Assembly (NCBI GenBank): GCA_029465975.1
Contig: CM055737.1
Location: forward strand, 20,051,502-20,115,501
Origin: Dallia pectoralis
Lineage: Eukaryota > Chordata > Actinopteri > Esociformes > Umbridae
Reading direction: 5' to 3'
DNA length: 64,000 nucleotides
In this document: piece after piece, positions 1 to 12,404 of the stretch
How positions within the stretch are numbered: position 1 is the stretch's first letter
How the letters are laid out: each line of letters starts with the position of its first letter
Position numbers and translations under genes: made by a program
Notes under the pieces: model-generated
Seen by the model: the letters and a program-made list of their open reading frames with translations, nothing else
Told to the model about the DNA's origin: nothing
Databases searched by the model: none

Positions 1-321
1 TCAGGGTGGTGTGGCCGTAAGCTATTAGAAAAGTTGAAATTACAGCTCTTATTGATTTCTTCACTGCATAATTAACTTTTTGATTGATTGTTTCTTCCCG
101 CCAAGAAAATAACAAAATGCTTACAACACTAGATATTCCAGGCGGTCTCCCATCCAAGTACTAACCAAGCCCGACCCTGTTTGGTTTCCGAGATCAGGCG
201 TTTTCAGGGTGGTGTGGCCGTAAGCTATTAGAAAAGTTGAAATTACAGCTCTTATTGATTTCTTCACTGCATAATTAACTTTTTGATTGATTGTTTCTTC
301 CCGCCAAGAAAATAACAAAAT

Positions 322-439
322 GCTTACAACACTAGATATTCCCAGGCGGTCTCCCATCCAAGTACTAACCAAGCCCGACCCTGCTTGGCTTCCGAGATCA
401 GACGAGATCGGGCGTTTTCAGGGTGGTGTGGCCGTAAGC
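322..439 (-). rRNA. 5S ribosomal RNA gene, full length
   Basis: This 118-nt 5S gene keeps both copies of the GATCTCG motif around loop C (nt 31-37 and 41-47). The six terminal bases at each end pair (GCTTAC with GTAAGC, helix I). A T4 run follows the gene. Transcription would be by Pol III from the internal A-box, intermediate element and C-box. I see no obvious inactivating change, but whether it is expressed cannot be told from sequence. Confidence 0.85.
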
Positions 440-535
440 TATTAGAAAAGTTGAAATTACAGCTCTTATTGATTTCTTCACTGCATAATTAACTTTTTGA
501 TTGATTGTTTCTTCCCGCCAAGAAAATAACAAAAT

Positions 536-653
536 GCTTACAACACTAGATATTCCTAGGCGGTCTCCCATCCAAGTACTAACCAAGCCCGACCCTGCTT
601 GGCTTCCGAGATCAGACGAGATCGGGCGTTTTCAGGGTGGTGTGGCCGTAAGC
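536..653 (-). rRNA. 5S ribosomal RNA gene, full length
   Basis: Complete minus-strand 5S gene 214 bp from its neighbour, the standard unit length. Box C and the helix I ends match the array consensus. It has CCTAGG where some units have CCTGGG (nt 94-99). This is a common polymorphism in the array and falls near the 3' edge of the C-box. Confidence 0.85.
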
Positions 654-2845
654 TATTAGACAAGTTGAAATTACAGCTCTTATTGATTTCTTCACTGCAT
701 AATTAACTTTTTGATTGATTGTTTCTTCCCGCCATGAAAATAACAAAATGCTTACAACACTAGATATTCCCAGGCGGTCTCCCATCCAAGTACTAACCAA
801 GCCCAACCCTGTTTGGCTTCCGAGATCAGACGAGATCGGGCGTTTTCAGGGTGGTGTGGCCGTAAGCTATTAGAAAAGTTGAAATTACAGCTCTTATTGA
901 TTTCTTCACTGCATAATTAACTTTTTGATTGATTGTTTCTTCCCGCCAAGAAAATAACAAAATGCTTACAACACTAGATATTCCTAGGCGGTCTCCCATC
1001 CAAGTACTAACCAAGCCCGACCCTGTTTGGCTTCCGAGATCGAGATCGGGCGTTTTCAGGGTGGTGTGGCCGTAAGCTATTAGAAAGTTGAAATTACAGC
1101 TCTTATTGATTTCTTCACTGCATAATTAACTTTTTGATTGATTGTTTCTTCCCGCCAAGAAAATAACAAAATGCTTACAACACTAGATATTCCTAGGCGG
1201 TCTCCCATCCAAGTACTAACCAAGCCCGACCCTGCTTGGCTTCCGAGATCAGACGAGATCGGGCGTTTTCAGGGTGGTGTGGCCGTAAGCTATTAGAAAA
1301 GTTGAAATTACAGCTCTTATTGATTTCTTCACTGCATAATTAACTTTTTGATTGATTGTTTCTTCCCGCCATGAAAATAACAAAATGCTTACAACACTAG
1401 ATATTCCTAGGCGGTCTCCCATCCAAGTACTAACCAAGCCCGACCCTGTTTGGTTTCCGAGATCGGGCGTTTTCAGGGTGGTGTGGCCGTAAGCTATTAG
1501 AAAAGTTGAAAATTACAGCTCTTATTGATTTCTTCACTGCATAATTAACTTTTTGATTGATTGTTTCTTCCCGCCAAGAAAATAACAAAATGCTTACAAC
1601 ACTAGATATTCCTAGGCGGTCTCCCATCCAAGTACTAACCAAGCCCGACCCTGTTTGGTTTCCGAGATCGGGCGTTTTCAGGGTGGTGTGGCCGTAAGCT
1701 ATTAGAAAAGTTGAAATTACAGCTCTTATTGATTTCTTCACTGCATAATTAACTTTTTGATTGATTGTTTCTTCCCGCCAAGAAAATAACAAAATGCTTA
1801 CAACACTAGATATTCCTAGGCGGTCTCCCATCCAAGTACTAACCAAGCCCAACCCTGCTTGGCTTCCGAGATCAGACGAGATCGGGCGTTTTCAGGGTGG
1901 TGTGGCCGTAAGCTATTAGAAGAGTTGAAATTACAGCTCTTATTGATTTCTTCACTGCATAATTAACTTTTTGATTGATTGTTTCTTCCCGCCAAGAAAA
2001 TAACAAAATGCTTACAACACTAGATATTTCCAGGCGGTCTCCCATCCAAGTACTAACCAAGCCCGACCCTGTTTGGTTTCCGAGATCAGGCGTTTTCAGG
2101 GTGGTGTGGCCGTAGCTATTAGAACATTTGAAAATACAGCTGTTATTGATTTCTTCACTGCATAATTAACTTTTTGATTGATTGTTTCTTCCCGCCAAGA
2201 AAATAACAAAATGCTTACAACACTAGATATTCCTAGGCGGTCTCCCATCCAAGTACTAACCAAGCCCGACCCTGTTCCGAGTTTCAGACGAGATCGGGCG
2301 TTTTCAGGGTGGTGTGGCCGTAAGCTATTAGAAGAGTTGAAATTACAGCTGTTATTGATTTCTTCACTGCATAATTAACTTTTTGATTGATTGTTTCTTC
2401 CCGCCAAGAAAATAACAAAATGCTTACAACACTAGATATTCCTAGGCGGTCGCCATCCAAGTACTAACCAAGCCCGACCCTGCTTGGCTTCCGAGATCAG
2501 ACGAGATCGGGCGTTTTCAGGGTGGTGTGGCCGTAAGCTATTAGAAAGTTGAAATTACAGCTCTTATTGATTTCTTCACTGCATAATTAACTTTTTGATT
2601 GATTGTTTCTTCCCGCCAAGAAAATAACAAAATGCTTACAACACTAGATATTCCAGGCGGTCTCCCATCCAAGTACTAACCAAGCCCAACCCTGCTTGGC
2701 TTCCGAGATCAGACGAGATCAGGCGTTTTCAGGGTGGTGTGGCCGTAAGCTATTAGAAAGTTGAAATTACAGCTGTTATTGATTTCTTCACTGCATAATT
2801 AACTTTTTGATTGATTGTTTCTTCCCGCCAAGAAAATAACAAAAT

Positions 2846-2884
2846 GCTTACAACACTAGATATTAGGGTGGTGTGGCCGTAGGG
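2846..2884 (-). pseudogene. 5S gene fragment with most of the gene deleted
   Basis: Only about the first 20 nt and the last 20 nt of a 5S gene remain, joined directly. The spacer on each side is intact. The internal promoter (nt 50-97) is gone, so the fragment cannot work as a Pol III gene. The +1 region is also altered (GTAGGG in place of GTAAGC on the plus strand). Confidence 0.85.
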
Positions 2885-4067
2885 TATTAGAACATTTGAA
2901 ATTACAGCTGTTATTGATTTCTTCACTGCATAATTAACTTTTTGATTGATTGTTTCTTCCCGCCAAGAAAATAACAAAATGCTTACAACACTAGATATTC
3001 CCAGGCGGTCTCCCATCCAAGTACTAACCAAGCCCAACCCTGCTTGGCTTCCGAGATCAGACGAGATCGGGCGTTTTCAGGGTGGTGTGGCCGTAAGCTA
3101 TTAGAAAAGTTGAAATTACAGCTCTTATTGATTTCTTCACTGCATAATTAACTTTTTGATTGATTGTTTCTTCCCGCCAAGAAAATAACAAAATGCTTAC
3201 AACACTAGATATTCCAGGCGGTCTCCCATCCAAGTACTAACCAAGCCCAACCCTGCTTTGCTTCCGAGATCAGACGAGATCGGGCGTTTTCAGGGTGGTG
3301 TGGCCGTAGCTATTAGAAAAGTTGAAATTACAGCTCTTATTGATTTCTTCACTGCATAATTAACTTTTTGATTGATTGTTTCTTCCCGCCAAGAAAATAA
3401 CAAAATGCTTACAACACTAGATATTCCTAGGCGGTCTCCCATCCAAGTACTAACCAAGCCCGACCCTGCTTGGCTTCCGAGATCAGACGAGATCGGGCGT
3501 TTTCAGGGTGGTGTGGCCGTAAGCTATTAGAAAAGTTGAAATTACAGCTCTTATTGATTTCTTCACTGCATAATTAACTTTTTGATTGATTGTTTCTTCC
3601 CGCCAAGAAAATAACAAAATGCTTACAACACTAGATATTCCCAGGCGGTCTCCCATCCAAGTACTAACCAAGCCCAACCCTGCTTGGCTTCCGAGATCAG
3701 ACGAGATCGGGCGTTTTCAGGGTGGTGTGGCCGTAAGCTATTAGAAAGTTGAAATTACAGCTCTTATTGATTTCTTCACTGCATAATTAACTTTTTGATT
3801 GATTGTTTCTTCCCGCCAAGAAAATAACAAAATGCTTACAACACTAGATATTCCCAGGCGGTCTCCCATCCAAGTACTAACCAAGCCCAACCCTGCTTGG
3901 CTTCCGAGATCAGACGAGATCGGGCGTTTTCAGGGTGGTGTGGCCGTAAGCTATTAGAAGAGTTGAAATTACAGCTCTTATTGATTTCTTCACTGCATAA
4001 TTAACTTTTTGATTGATTGTTTCTTCCCGCCAAGAAAATAACAAAATGCTTACAACACTAGATATTC

Positions 4068-4567
4068 NNNNNNNNNNNNNNNNNNNNNNNNNNNNNNNNN
4101 NNNNNNNNNNNNNNNNNNNNNNNNNNNNNNNNNNNNNNNNNNNNNNNNNNNNNNNNNNNNNNNNNNNNNNNNNNNNNNNNNNNNNNNNNNNNNNNNNNNN
4201 NNNNNNNNNNNNNNNNNNNNNNNNNNNNNNNNNNNNNNNNNNNNNNNNNNNNNNNNNNNNNNNNNNNNNNNNNNNNNNNNNNNNNNNNNNNNNNNNNNNN
4301 NNNNNNNNNNNNNNNNNNNNNNNNNNNNNNNNNNNNNNNNNNNNNNNNNNNNNNNNNNNNNNNNNNNNNNNNNNNNNNNNNNNNNNNNNNNNNNNNNNNN
4401 NNNNNNNNNNNNNNNNNNNNNNNNNNNNNNNNNNNNNNNNNNNNNNNNNNNNNNNNNNNNNNNNNNNNNNNNNNNNNNNNNNNNNNNNNNNNNNNNNNNN
4501 NNNNNNNNNNNNNNNNNNNNNNNNNNNNNNNNNNNNNNNNNNNNNNNNNNNNNNNNNNNNNNNNNNN
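4068..4567. other. Assembly gap of exactly 500 N
   Basis: The run of N is exactly 500 long, as is the gap at 50467, so the size is probably a placeholder. The array is on the minus strand to its left and the plus strand to its right. The turning point of the array, if real, lies inside this gap. Confidence 0.99.
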
Positions 4568-4732
4568 AAGCCAAGCAGGGTTGGGCTTGGTTAGTACTTG
4601 GATGGGAGACCGCCTGGGAATATCTAGTGTTGAAAGCATTTTGTTATTTTCATGGCGGGAAGAAACAATCAATCAAAAGTTAATTATGCAGTGAAGAAAT
4701 CAATAACAGCTGTAATTTCAACTCTTCTAATA

Positions 4733-4850
4733 GCTTACGGCCACACCACCCTGAAAATGCCCGATCTCGTCTGATCTCGGAAGCCAAACAGGGTCGGGCT
4801 TGGTTAGTACTTGGATGGGAGACCGCCTGGGAATATCTAGTGTTGTAAGC
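4733..4850 (+). rRNA. 5S ribosomal RNA gene, full length, weak terminator class
   Basis: First complete gene after the gap, with both GATCTCG copies and intact helix I ends. The sequence just after the gene is ATTATG, not ATTTTG, so the normal T4 stop is missing. The next T4 is about 10 nt further on. A transcript might therefore carry a short 3' extension. Confidence 0.8.
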
Positions 4851-5365
4851 ATTATGTTATTTTCTTGGCGGGAAGAAACAATCAATCAAAAAGTTAATTA
4901 TGCAGTGAAGAAATCAATAAGAGCTGTAATTTCAACTTGTCTAATAGCCTACGGCCACACCACCCTGAAAACGCCCGATCTCGTCTGATCTCGGAAGCCA
5001 AGCAGGGTTGGGCTTGGTTAGTACTTGGATGGGAGACCGCCTGGGAATATCTAGTGTTGTAAGCATTATGTTATTTTCTTGGCGGGAAGAAACAATCAAT
5101 CAAAAAGTTAATTATGCAGTGAAGAAATCAATAAGAGCTGTAATTTCAACTTTTCTAATAGCTTACGGCCACACCACCCTGAAAACGCCCGATCTACGCA
5201 AGCCAAACATGGTCGGGCTTGGTTAGTACTTGGATGGGAGACCGCCTAGTAATATCTAGTGTTGTAAGCATTTCGTTATTTTCATGGCGGGAAGAAACAA
5301 TCAATCATAAAGTTAATTATGCAGTGAAGAAATCAATAAGAGCTGTAATTTCAACTTTTCTAATA

Positions 5366-5473
5366 GCTTACGGCCACAACACCCTGAAAACGCCCGATCT
5401 CGGAAGCCAAACAGGGTCGGGCTTGGTTAGTACTTGGATGGGAGACCGCCTAGTAATATCTAGTGTTGTAAGC
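5366..5473 (+). pseudogene. 5S gene with 10-nt loop C deletion (type example)
   Basis: This gene is 108 nt long. It keeps one GATCTCG where full-length genes have two, 10 nt apart, so one copy and the 3 nt between them are lost. The missing stretch covers much of loop C and its edge with helix III, where ribosomal protein uL18 (L5) is known to bind. The internal promoter from nt 50 on is intact, so it could be transcribed but would give a defective RNA. About half of all units share this lesion. Its terminator is also weak (ATTTCG). Confidence 0.75.
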
Positions 5474-8400
5474 ATTTCGTTATTTTCATGGCGGGAAGAA
5501 ACAATCAATCATAAAGTTAATTATGCAGTGAAGAAATCAATAAGAGCTGTAATTTCAACTTTTCTAATAGCTTACGGCCACACCACCCTGAAAACGCCCG
5601 ATCTCGTCTGATCTCGGAAGCCAAGCAGGGTTGGGCTTGGTTAGTACTTGGATGGGAGACCGCCTAGGAATATCTAGTGTTGTAAGCATTTTGTTATTTT
5701 CATGGCGGGAAGAAACAATCAATCAAAAAGTTAATTATGCAGTGAAGAAATCAATAAGAGCTGTAATTTCAACTTGTCTTATCGCTTACGGCCACACCAC
5801 CCTGAAATCGCCCGATCTCGTCTGATCTCGGAAGCCAAGCAGGGTCGGGCTTGGTTAGTACTTGGATAGGCGACCGCCTAGGAATATCTCGTGTTGTAAG
5901 CATTTTGTTAGTTTCTTGGCGGGAAGAAACAATTTATCAAAAAGTTAATTATGCAGTGAAGAAATCAATAACAGCTGTAATTTCAACTCTTCTAATAGCT
6001 TACGGCCACACCACCCTGAAAACGCCCAATCTACAAGCCAAACATGGTCGGGCTTGGTTAGTACTTGGATGGGAGACCGCCTAGGAATATATAGTGTTGT
6101 AAGCATTTTGTTATTTTCTTGGCGGGAAGAAACAATCTATCAAAAAGTTAATTATGCAGTGAAGAAATCAATAACAGCTGTAATTTCAACTCTTCTAATA
6201 GCTTACGGCCACACCACCCTGAAAACGCCCGATCTCGTCTGATCTCGGAAGCCAAGCAGGGTTGGGCTTGGTTAGTACTTGGATGGGAGACCGCCTGGGA
6301 ATATCTAGTGTTGTAAGCATTATGTTATTTTCTTGGCGGGAAGAAACAATCAATCAAAAAGTTAATTATGCAGTGAAGAAATCAATAAGAGCTGTAATTT
6401 CAACTTTTCTAATAGCTTACGGCCACACCACCCTGAAAACGCCCGATCTACGCAAGCCAAACATGGTCGGGCTTGGTTAGTACTTGGATGGGAGACCGCC
6501 TAGTAATATCTAGTGTTGTAAGCATTTTGTTATTTTCTTGGCGGGAAGAAACAATCAATCAAAAAGTGAATTATGCAGTGAAGAAATCAATAAGAGCTGT
6601 AATTTCAACTTGTCTAATAGCCTACGGCCACACCACCCTGAAAACGCCCGATCTCGTCTGATCTCGGAAGCCAAGCAGGGTTGGGCTTGGTTAGTACTTG
6701 GATGGGAGACCGCCTGGGAATATCTAGTGTTGTAAGCATTATGTTATTTTCTTGGCGGGAAGAAACAATCAATCAAAAAGTTAATTATGCAGTGAAGAAA
6801 TCAATAAGAGCTGTAATTTCAACTTTTCTAATAGCTTACGGCCACACCACCCTGAAAACGCCCGATCTCGCAAGCCAAACATGGTCGGGCTTGGTTAGTA
6901 CTTGGATGGGAGACCGCCTAGTAATATCTAGTGTTGTAAGCATTTCGTTATTTTCATGGCGGGAAGAAACAATCAATCATAAAGTTAATTATGCAGTGAA
7001 GAAATCAATAAGAGCTGTAATTTCAACTTTTCTAATAGCTTACGGCCACAACACCCTGAAAACGCCCGATCTCGGAAGCCAAACAGGGTCGGGCTTGGTT
7101 AGTACTTGGATGGGAGACCGCCTAGTAATATCTAGTGTTGTAAGCATTTCGTTATTTTCATGGCGGGAAGAAACAATCAATCATAAAGTTAATTATGCAG
7201 TGAAGAAATCAATAAGAGCTGTAATTTCAACTTTTCTAATAGCTTACGGCCACACCACCCTGAAAACGCCCGATCTCGTCTGATCTCGGAAGCCAAGCAG
7301 GGTTGGGCTTGGTTAGTACTTGGATGGGAGACCGCCTAGGAATATCTAGTGTTGTAAGCATTTTGTTATTTTCATGGCGGGAAGAAACAATCAATCAAAA
7401 AGTTAATTATGCAGTGAAGAAATCAATAAGAGCTGTAATTTCAACTTGTCTTATCGCTTACGGCCACACCACCCTGAAATCGCCCGATCTCGTCTGATCT
7501 CGGAAGCCAAGCAGGGTCGGGCTTGGTTAGTACTTGGATAGGCGACCGCCTAGGAATATCTAGTGTTGTAAGCATTTTGTTAGTTTCTTGGCGGGAAGAA
7601 ACAATCTATCAAAAAGTTAATTATGCAGTGAAGAAATCAATAACAGCTGTAATTTCAACTCTTCTAATAGCTTACGGCCACACCACCCTGAAAACGCCCA
7701 ATCTCGCAAGCCAAACATGGTCGGGCTTGGTTAGTACTTGGATGGGAGACCGCCTAGGAATATATAGTGTTGTAAGCATTTTGTTATTTTCTTGGCGGGA
7801 AGAAACAATCTATCAAAAAGTTAATTATGCAGTGAAGAAATCAATAACAGCTGTAATTTCAACTTTTCTAATAGCTTACGGCCACACCACCCTGAAAACG
7901 CCCGATCTCGTCTGATCTCGGAAGCCAAGCAGGGTTGGGCTTGGTTAGTACTTGGATGGGAGACCGCCTGGGAATATCTAGTGTTGAAAGCATTTTGTTA
8001 TTTTCATGGCGGGAAGAAACAATCAATCAAAAAGTTAATTATGCAGTGAAGAAATCAATAACAGCTGTAATTTCAACTCTTCTGATAGCTTACGGCCACA
8101 CCACCCTGAAAATGCCCGATCTCGTCTGATCTCGGAAGCCAAGCAGGGTTGGGCTTGGTTAGTACTTGGATGGGAGACCGCCTGGGAATATCTAGTGTTG
8201 TAAGCATTATGTTATTTTCTTGGCGGGAAGAAACAATCAATCAAAAGTTAATTATGCAGTGAAGAAATCAATAAGAGCTGTAATTTCAACTTTTCTAACA
8301 GCTTACGGCCTTACCACCCTGAAAACGCCCGATCTCGTCTGATCTCGGAAGCCAAGCAGGGTCGGGCTTGGTTAGTACTTGGATGGGAGACCGCCTAGGA

Positions 8401-8514
8401 ATATCTAGTGTTGTAAGCATTTTGTTATTTTCTTGGCGGGAAGAAACAATCAATCAAAAAGTTAATTATGCAGTGAAGAAATCAATAAGAGCTGTAATTT
8501 CAACTTTTCTAATA

Positions 8515-8632
8515 GCTTACGGCCACACCACCCTGAAAACGCCCGATCTCGTCTGATCTCGGAAGCCAAGCAGGGTTGGGCTTGGTTAGTACTTGGATGG
8601 GAGACCGCCTAGGAATATCTAGTGTTGTAAGC
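8515..8632 (+). rRNA. 5S ribosomal RNA gene, full length (reference copy)
   Basis: A good example of the complete array-type gene, 118 nt. Helix I closes GCTTAC with GTAAGC. The A-box region lies near nt 50-64, the intermediate element near 67-72 and the C-box near 80-97. Compared with usual vertebrate 5S, the helix V strands are changed at nt 68-69 and 104-107 (CTTGG and TCTAG). Bases 68 and 107 changed together and still pair. Full-length units lie on both sides. Confidence 0.88.
8564..8611 (+). promoter_or_regulatory. Pol III type 1 internal control region
   Basis: Nucleotides 50-97 of the 5S gene at 8515, covering A-box, intermediate element and C-box. The C-box part, TGGATGGGAGACCGCC, is the classical TFIIIA contact region and is nearly unchanged across the array. 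The promoter lies downstream of nt 30, so an element inserted at nt 30 is upstream of it. Confidence 0.75.
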
Positions 8633-8633
8633 A

Positions 8634-8637
8634 TTTT
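8634..8637 (+). terminator. Pol III oligo-T terminator of the 5S gene at 8515
   Basis: A T4 run starts 2 nt after the last gene base (GTAAGC-A-TTTT), the usual place for a Pol III stop. In other units it is replaced by ATTATG or ATTTCG. A second T4 follows about 7 nt later in nearly all units and may act as a back-up. Confidence 0.7.
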
Positions 8638-11600
8638 GTTATTTTCATGGCGGGAAGAAACAATCAATCAAAAAGTTAATTATGCAGTGAAGAAATCAAT
8701 AAGAGCTGTAATTTCAACTTGTCTTATCGCTTACGGCCACACCACCCTGAAATCGCCCGATCTCGTCTGATCTCGGAAGCCAAGCAGGGTCGGGCTTGGT
8801 TAGTACTTGGATAGGCGACCGCCTAGGAATATCTCGTGTTGTAAGCATTTTGTTAGTTTCTTGGCGGGAAGAAACAATTTATCAAAAAGTTAATTATGCA
8901 GTGAAGAAATCAATAACAGCTGTAATTTCAACTCTTCTAATAGCTTACGGCCACACCACCCTGAAAACGCCCAATCTCGCAAGCCAAACATGGTCGGGCT
9001 TGGTTAGTACTTGGATGGGAGACCGCCTAGGAATATATAGTGTTGTAAGCATTTTGTTATTTTCTTGGCGGGAAGAAACAATCTATCAAAAAGTTAATTA
9101 TGCAGTGAAGAAATCAATAACAGCTGTAATTTCAACTCTTCTAATAGCTTACGGCCACACCACCCTGAAAACGCCCGATCTCGTCTGATCTCGGAAGCCA
9201 AGCAGGGTTGGGCTTGGTTAGTACTTGGATGGGAGACCGCCTGGGAATATCTAGTGTTGTAAGCATTATGTTATTTTCTTGGCGGGAAGAAACAATCAAT
9301 CAAAAAGTTAATTATGCAGTGAAGAAATCAATAAGAGCTGTAATTTCAACTTTTCTAATAGCTTACGGCCACACCACCCTGAAAACGCCCGATCTCGCAA
9401 GCCAAACATGGTCGGGCTTGGTTAGTACTTGGATGGGAGACCGCCTAGTAATATCTAGTGTTGTAAGCATTTTGTTATTTTCTTGGCGGGAAGAAACAAT
9501 CAATCAAAAAGTGAATTATGCAGTGAAGAAATCAATAAGAGCTGTAATTTCAACTTGTCTAATAGCCTACGGCCACACCACCCTGAAAACGCCCGATCTC
9601 GTCTGATCTCGGAAGCCAAGCAGGGTTGGGCTTGGTTAGTACTTGGATGGGAGACCGCCTGGGAATATCTAGTGTTGTAAGCATTATGTTATTTTCTTGG
9701 CGGGAAGAAACAATCAATCAAAAAGTTAATTATGCAGTGAAGAAATCAATAAGAGCTGTAATTTCAACTTTTCTAATAGCTTACGGCCACACCACCCTGA
9801 AAACGCCCGATCTCGCAAGCCAAACATGGTCGGGCTTGGTTAGTACTTGGATGGGAGACCGCCTAGTAATATCTAGTGTTGTAAGCATTTCGTTATTTTC
9901 ATGGCGGGAAGAAACAATCAATCATAAAGTTAATTATGCAGTGAAGAAATCAATAAGAGCTGTAATTTCAACTTTTCTAATAGCTTACGGCCACAACACC
10001 CTGAAAACGCCCGATCTCGGAAGCCAAACAGGGTCGGGCTTGGTTAGTACTTGGATGGGAGACCGCCTAGTAATATCTAGTGTTGTAAGCATTTCGTTAT
10101 TTTCATGGCGGGAAGAAACAATCAATCATAAAGTTAATTATGCAGTGAAGAAATCAATAAGAGCTGTAATTTCAACTTTTCTAATAGCTTACGGCCACAC
10201 CACCCTGAAAACGCCCGATCTCGTCTGATCTCGGAAGCCAAGCAGGGTTGGGCTTGGTTAGTACTTGGATGGGAGACCGCCTAGGAATATCTAGTGTTGT
10301 AAGCATTTTGTTATTTTCATGGCGGGAAGAAACAATCAATCAAAAAGTTAATTATGCAGTGAAGAAATCAATAAGAGCTGTAATTTCAACTTGTCTTATC
10401 GCTTACGGCCACACCACCCTGAAATCGCCCGATCTCGTCTGATCTCGGAAGCCAAGCAGGGTCGGGCTTGGTTAGTACTTGGATAGGCGACCGCCTAGGA
10501 ATATCTAGTGTTGTAAGCATTTTGTTAGTTTCTTGGCGGGAAGAAACAATCTATCAAAAAGTTAATTATGCAGTGAAGAAATCAATAACAGCTGTAATTT
10601 CAACTCTTCAAATAGCTTACGGCCACACCACCCTGAAAACGCCCAATCTCGCAAGCCAAACATGGTCGGGCTTGGTTAGTACTTGGATGGGAGACCGCCT
10701 AGGAATATATAGTGTTGTAAGCATTTTGTTATTTTCTTGGCGGGAAGAAACAATCTATCAAAAAGTTAATTATGCAGTGAAGAAATCAATAACAGCTGTA
10801 ATTTCAACTTTTCTAATAGCTTACGGCCACACCACCCTGAAAACGCCCGATCTCGTCTGATCTCGGAAGCCAAGCAGGGTTGGGCTTGGTTAGTACTTGG
10901 ATGGGAGACCGCCTGGGAATATCTAGTGTTGAAAGCATTTTGTTATTTTCATGGCGGGAAGAAACAATCAATCAAAAAGTTAATTATGCAGTGAAGAAAT
11001 CAATAACAGCTGTAATTTCAACTCTTCTGATAGCTTACGGCCACACCACCCTGAAAATGCCCGATCTCGTCTGATCTCGGAAGCCAAGCAGGGTTGGGCT
11101 TGGTTAGTACTTGGATGGGAGACCGCCTGGGAATATCTAGTGTTGTAAGCATTATGTTATTTTCTTGGCGGGAAGAAACAATCAATCAAAAAGTTAATTA
11201 TGCAGTGAAGAAATCAATAAGAGCTGTAATTTCAACTTTTCTAACAGCTTACGGCCTTACCACCCTGAAAACGCCCGATCTCGTCTGATCTCGGAAGCCA
11301 AGCAGGGTCGGGCTTGGTTAGTACTTGGATGGGAGACCGCCTAGGAATATCTAGTGTTGTAAGCATTTTGTTATTTTCTTGGCGGGAAGAAACAATCAAT
11401 CAAAAAGTTAATTATGCAGTGAAGAAATCAATAACAGCTGTATTTTCAAATGTTCTAATACCCTACGGCCACACCACCCTGAAAACGCCTGATCTCGGAA
11501 ACCAAACAGGGTCGGGCTTGGTTAGTACTTGGATGGGAGACCGCCTGGAAATATCTAGTGTTGTAAGCATTTTGTTATTTTCTTGGCGGGAAGAAACAAA

Positions 11601-12286
11601 CAATCAAAAAGTTAATTATGCAGTGAAGAAATCAATAAGAGCTGTAATTTCAACTTGTCTAATAGCCTACGGCCACACCACCCTGAAAACGCCCGATCTC
11701 GTCTGATCTCGGAAGCCAAGCAGGGTTGGGCTTGGTTAGTACTTGGATGGGAGACCGCCTGGGAATATCTAGTGTTGTAAGCATTATGTTATTTTCTTGG
11801 CGGGAAGAAACAATCAATCAAAAAGTTAATTATGCAGTGAAGAAATCAATAAGAGCTGTAATTTCAACTTTTCTAATAGCTTACGGCCACACCACCCTGA
11901 AAACGCCCGATCTCGCAAGCCAAACATGGTCGGGCTTGGTTAGTACTTGGATGGGAGACCGCCTAGTAATATCTAGTGTTGTAAGCATTTCGTTATTTTC
12001 ATGGCGGGAAGAAACAATCAATCATAAAGTTAATTATGCAGTGAAGAAATCAATAAGAGCTGTAATTTCAACTTTTCTAATAGCTTACGGCCACAACACC
12101 CTGAAAACGCCCGATCTCGGAAGCCAAACAGGGTCGGGCTTGGTTAGTACTTGGATGGGAGACCGCCTAGTAATATCTAGTGTTGTAAGCATTTCGTTAT
12201 TTTCATGGCGGGAAGAAACAATCAATCATAAAGTTAATTATGCAGTGAAGAAATCAATAAGAGCTGTAATTTCAAATTTTCTAATA

Positions 12287-12404
12287 GCTTACGGCCACAC
12301 CACCCTGAAAACGCCCGATCTCGTCTGATCTCGGAAGCCAAGCAGGGTTGGGCTTGGTTAGTACTTGGATGGGAGACCGCCTAGGAATATCTAGTGTTGT
12401 AAGC
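12287..12404 (+). rRNA. 5S ribosomal RNA gene, full length
   Basis: Complete gene flanked on the left by two 10-nt-deleted genes (11879, 12083) and on the right by another (12501). It shows how full and deleted classes alternate inside one higher-order repeat. The same order recurs at 14173 and 15009. Confidence 0.83.

Larger units (their letters stand above)
1..4067 (-). repeat. 5S rDNA tandem array, block A (minus strand)
   Basis: About 20 head-to-tail 5S units on the minus strand. Each is a ~118-nt 5S gene plus a ~96-nt A/T-rich spacer. Gene +1 positions (highest coordinate of each gene) are 22 (only the first 22 nt lie inside the window), 225, 439, 653, 867, 1077, 1290, 1494, 1699, 1913, 2116, 2325, 2538, 2750, 2884 (gutted), 3098, 3310, 3524, 3738 and 3951. 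One further gene is cut by the gap, with its last 20 nt at 4048-4067. Most units are full length. The genes at 225, 1494 and 1699 lack 10 nt or more, 1077 lacks 4 nt, 2325 is altered, and 2116 and 3310 lack one base near +1. All later blocks face the other way. Confidence 0.95.

Noticed and set aside
121..2060. Series of 62-140 codon frames on the minus strand
   Set aside because: Same 5S repeat read on the other strand. They recur once per unit and are ended by the one-nucleotide frame change of 214-bp units.
4013..4672. Open frames that run through the N gaps (here and at 50371-51105)
   Set aside because: They are open only because N is read as an unknown residue. The ends are 5S repeat.
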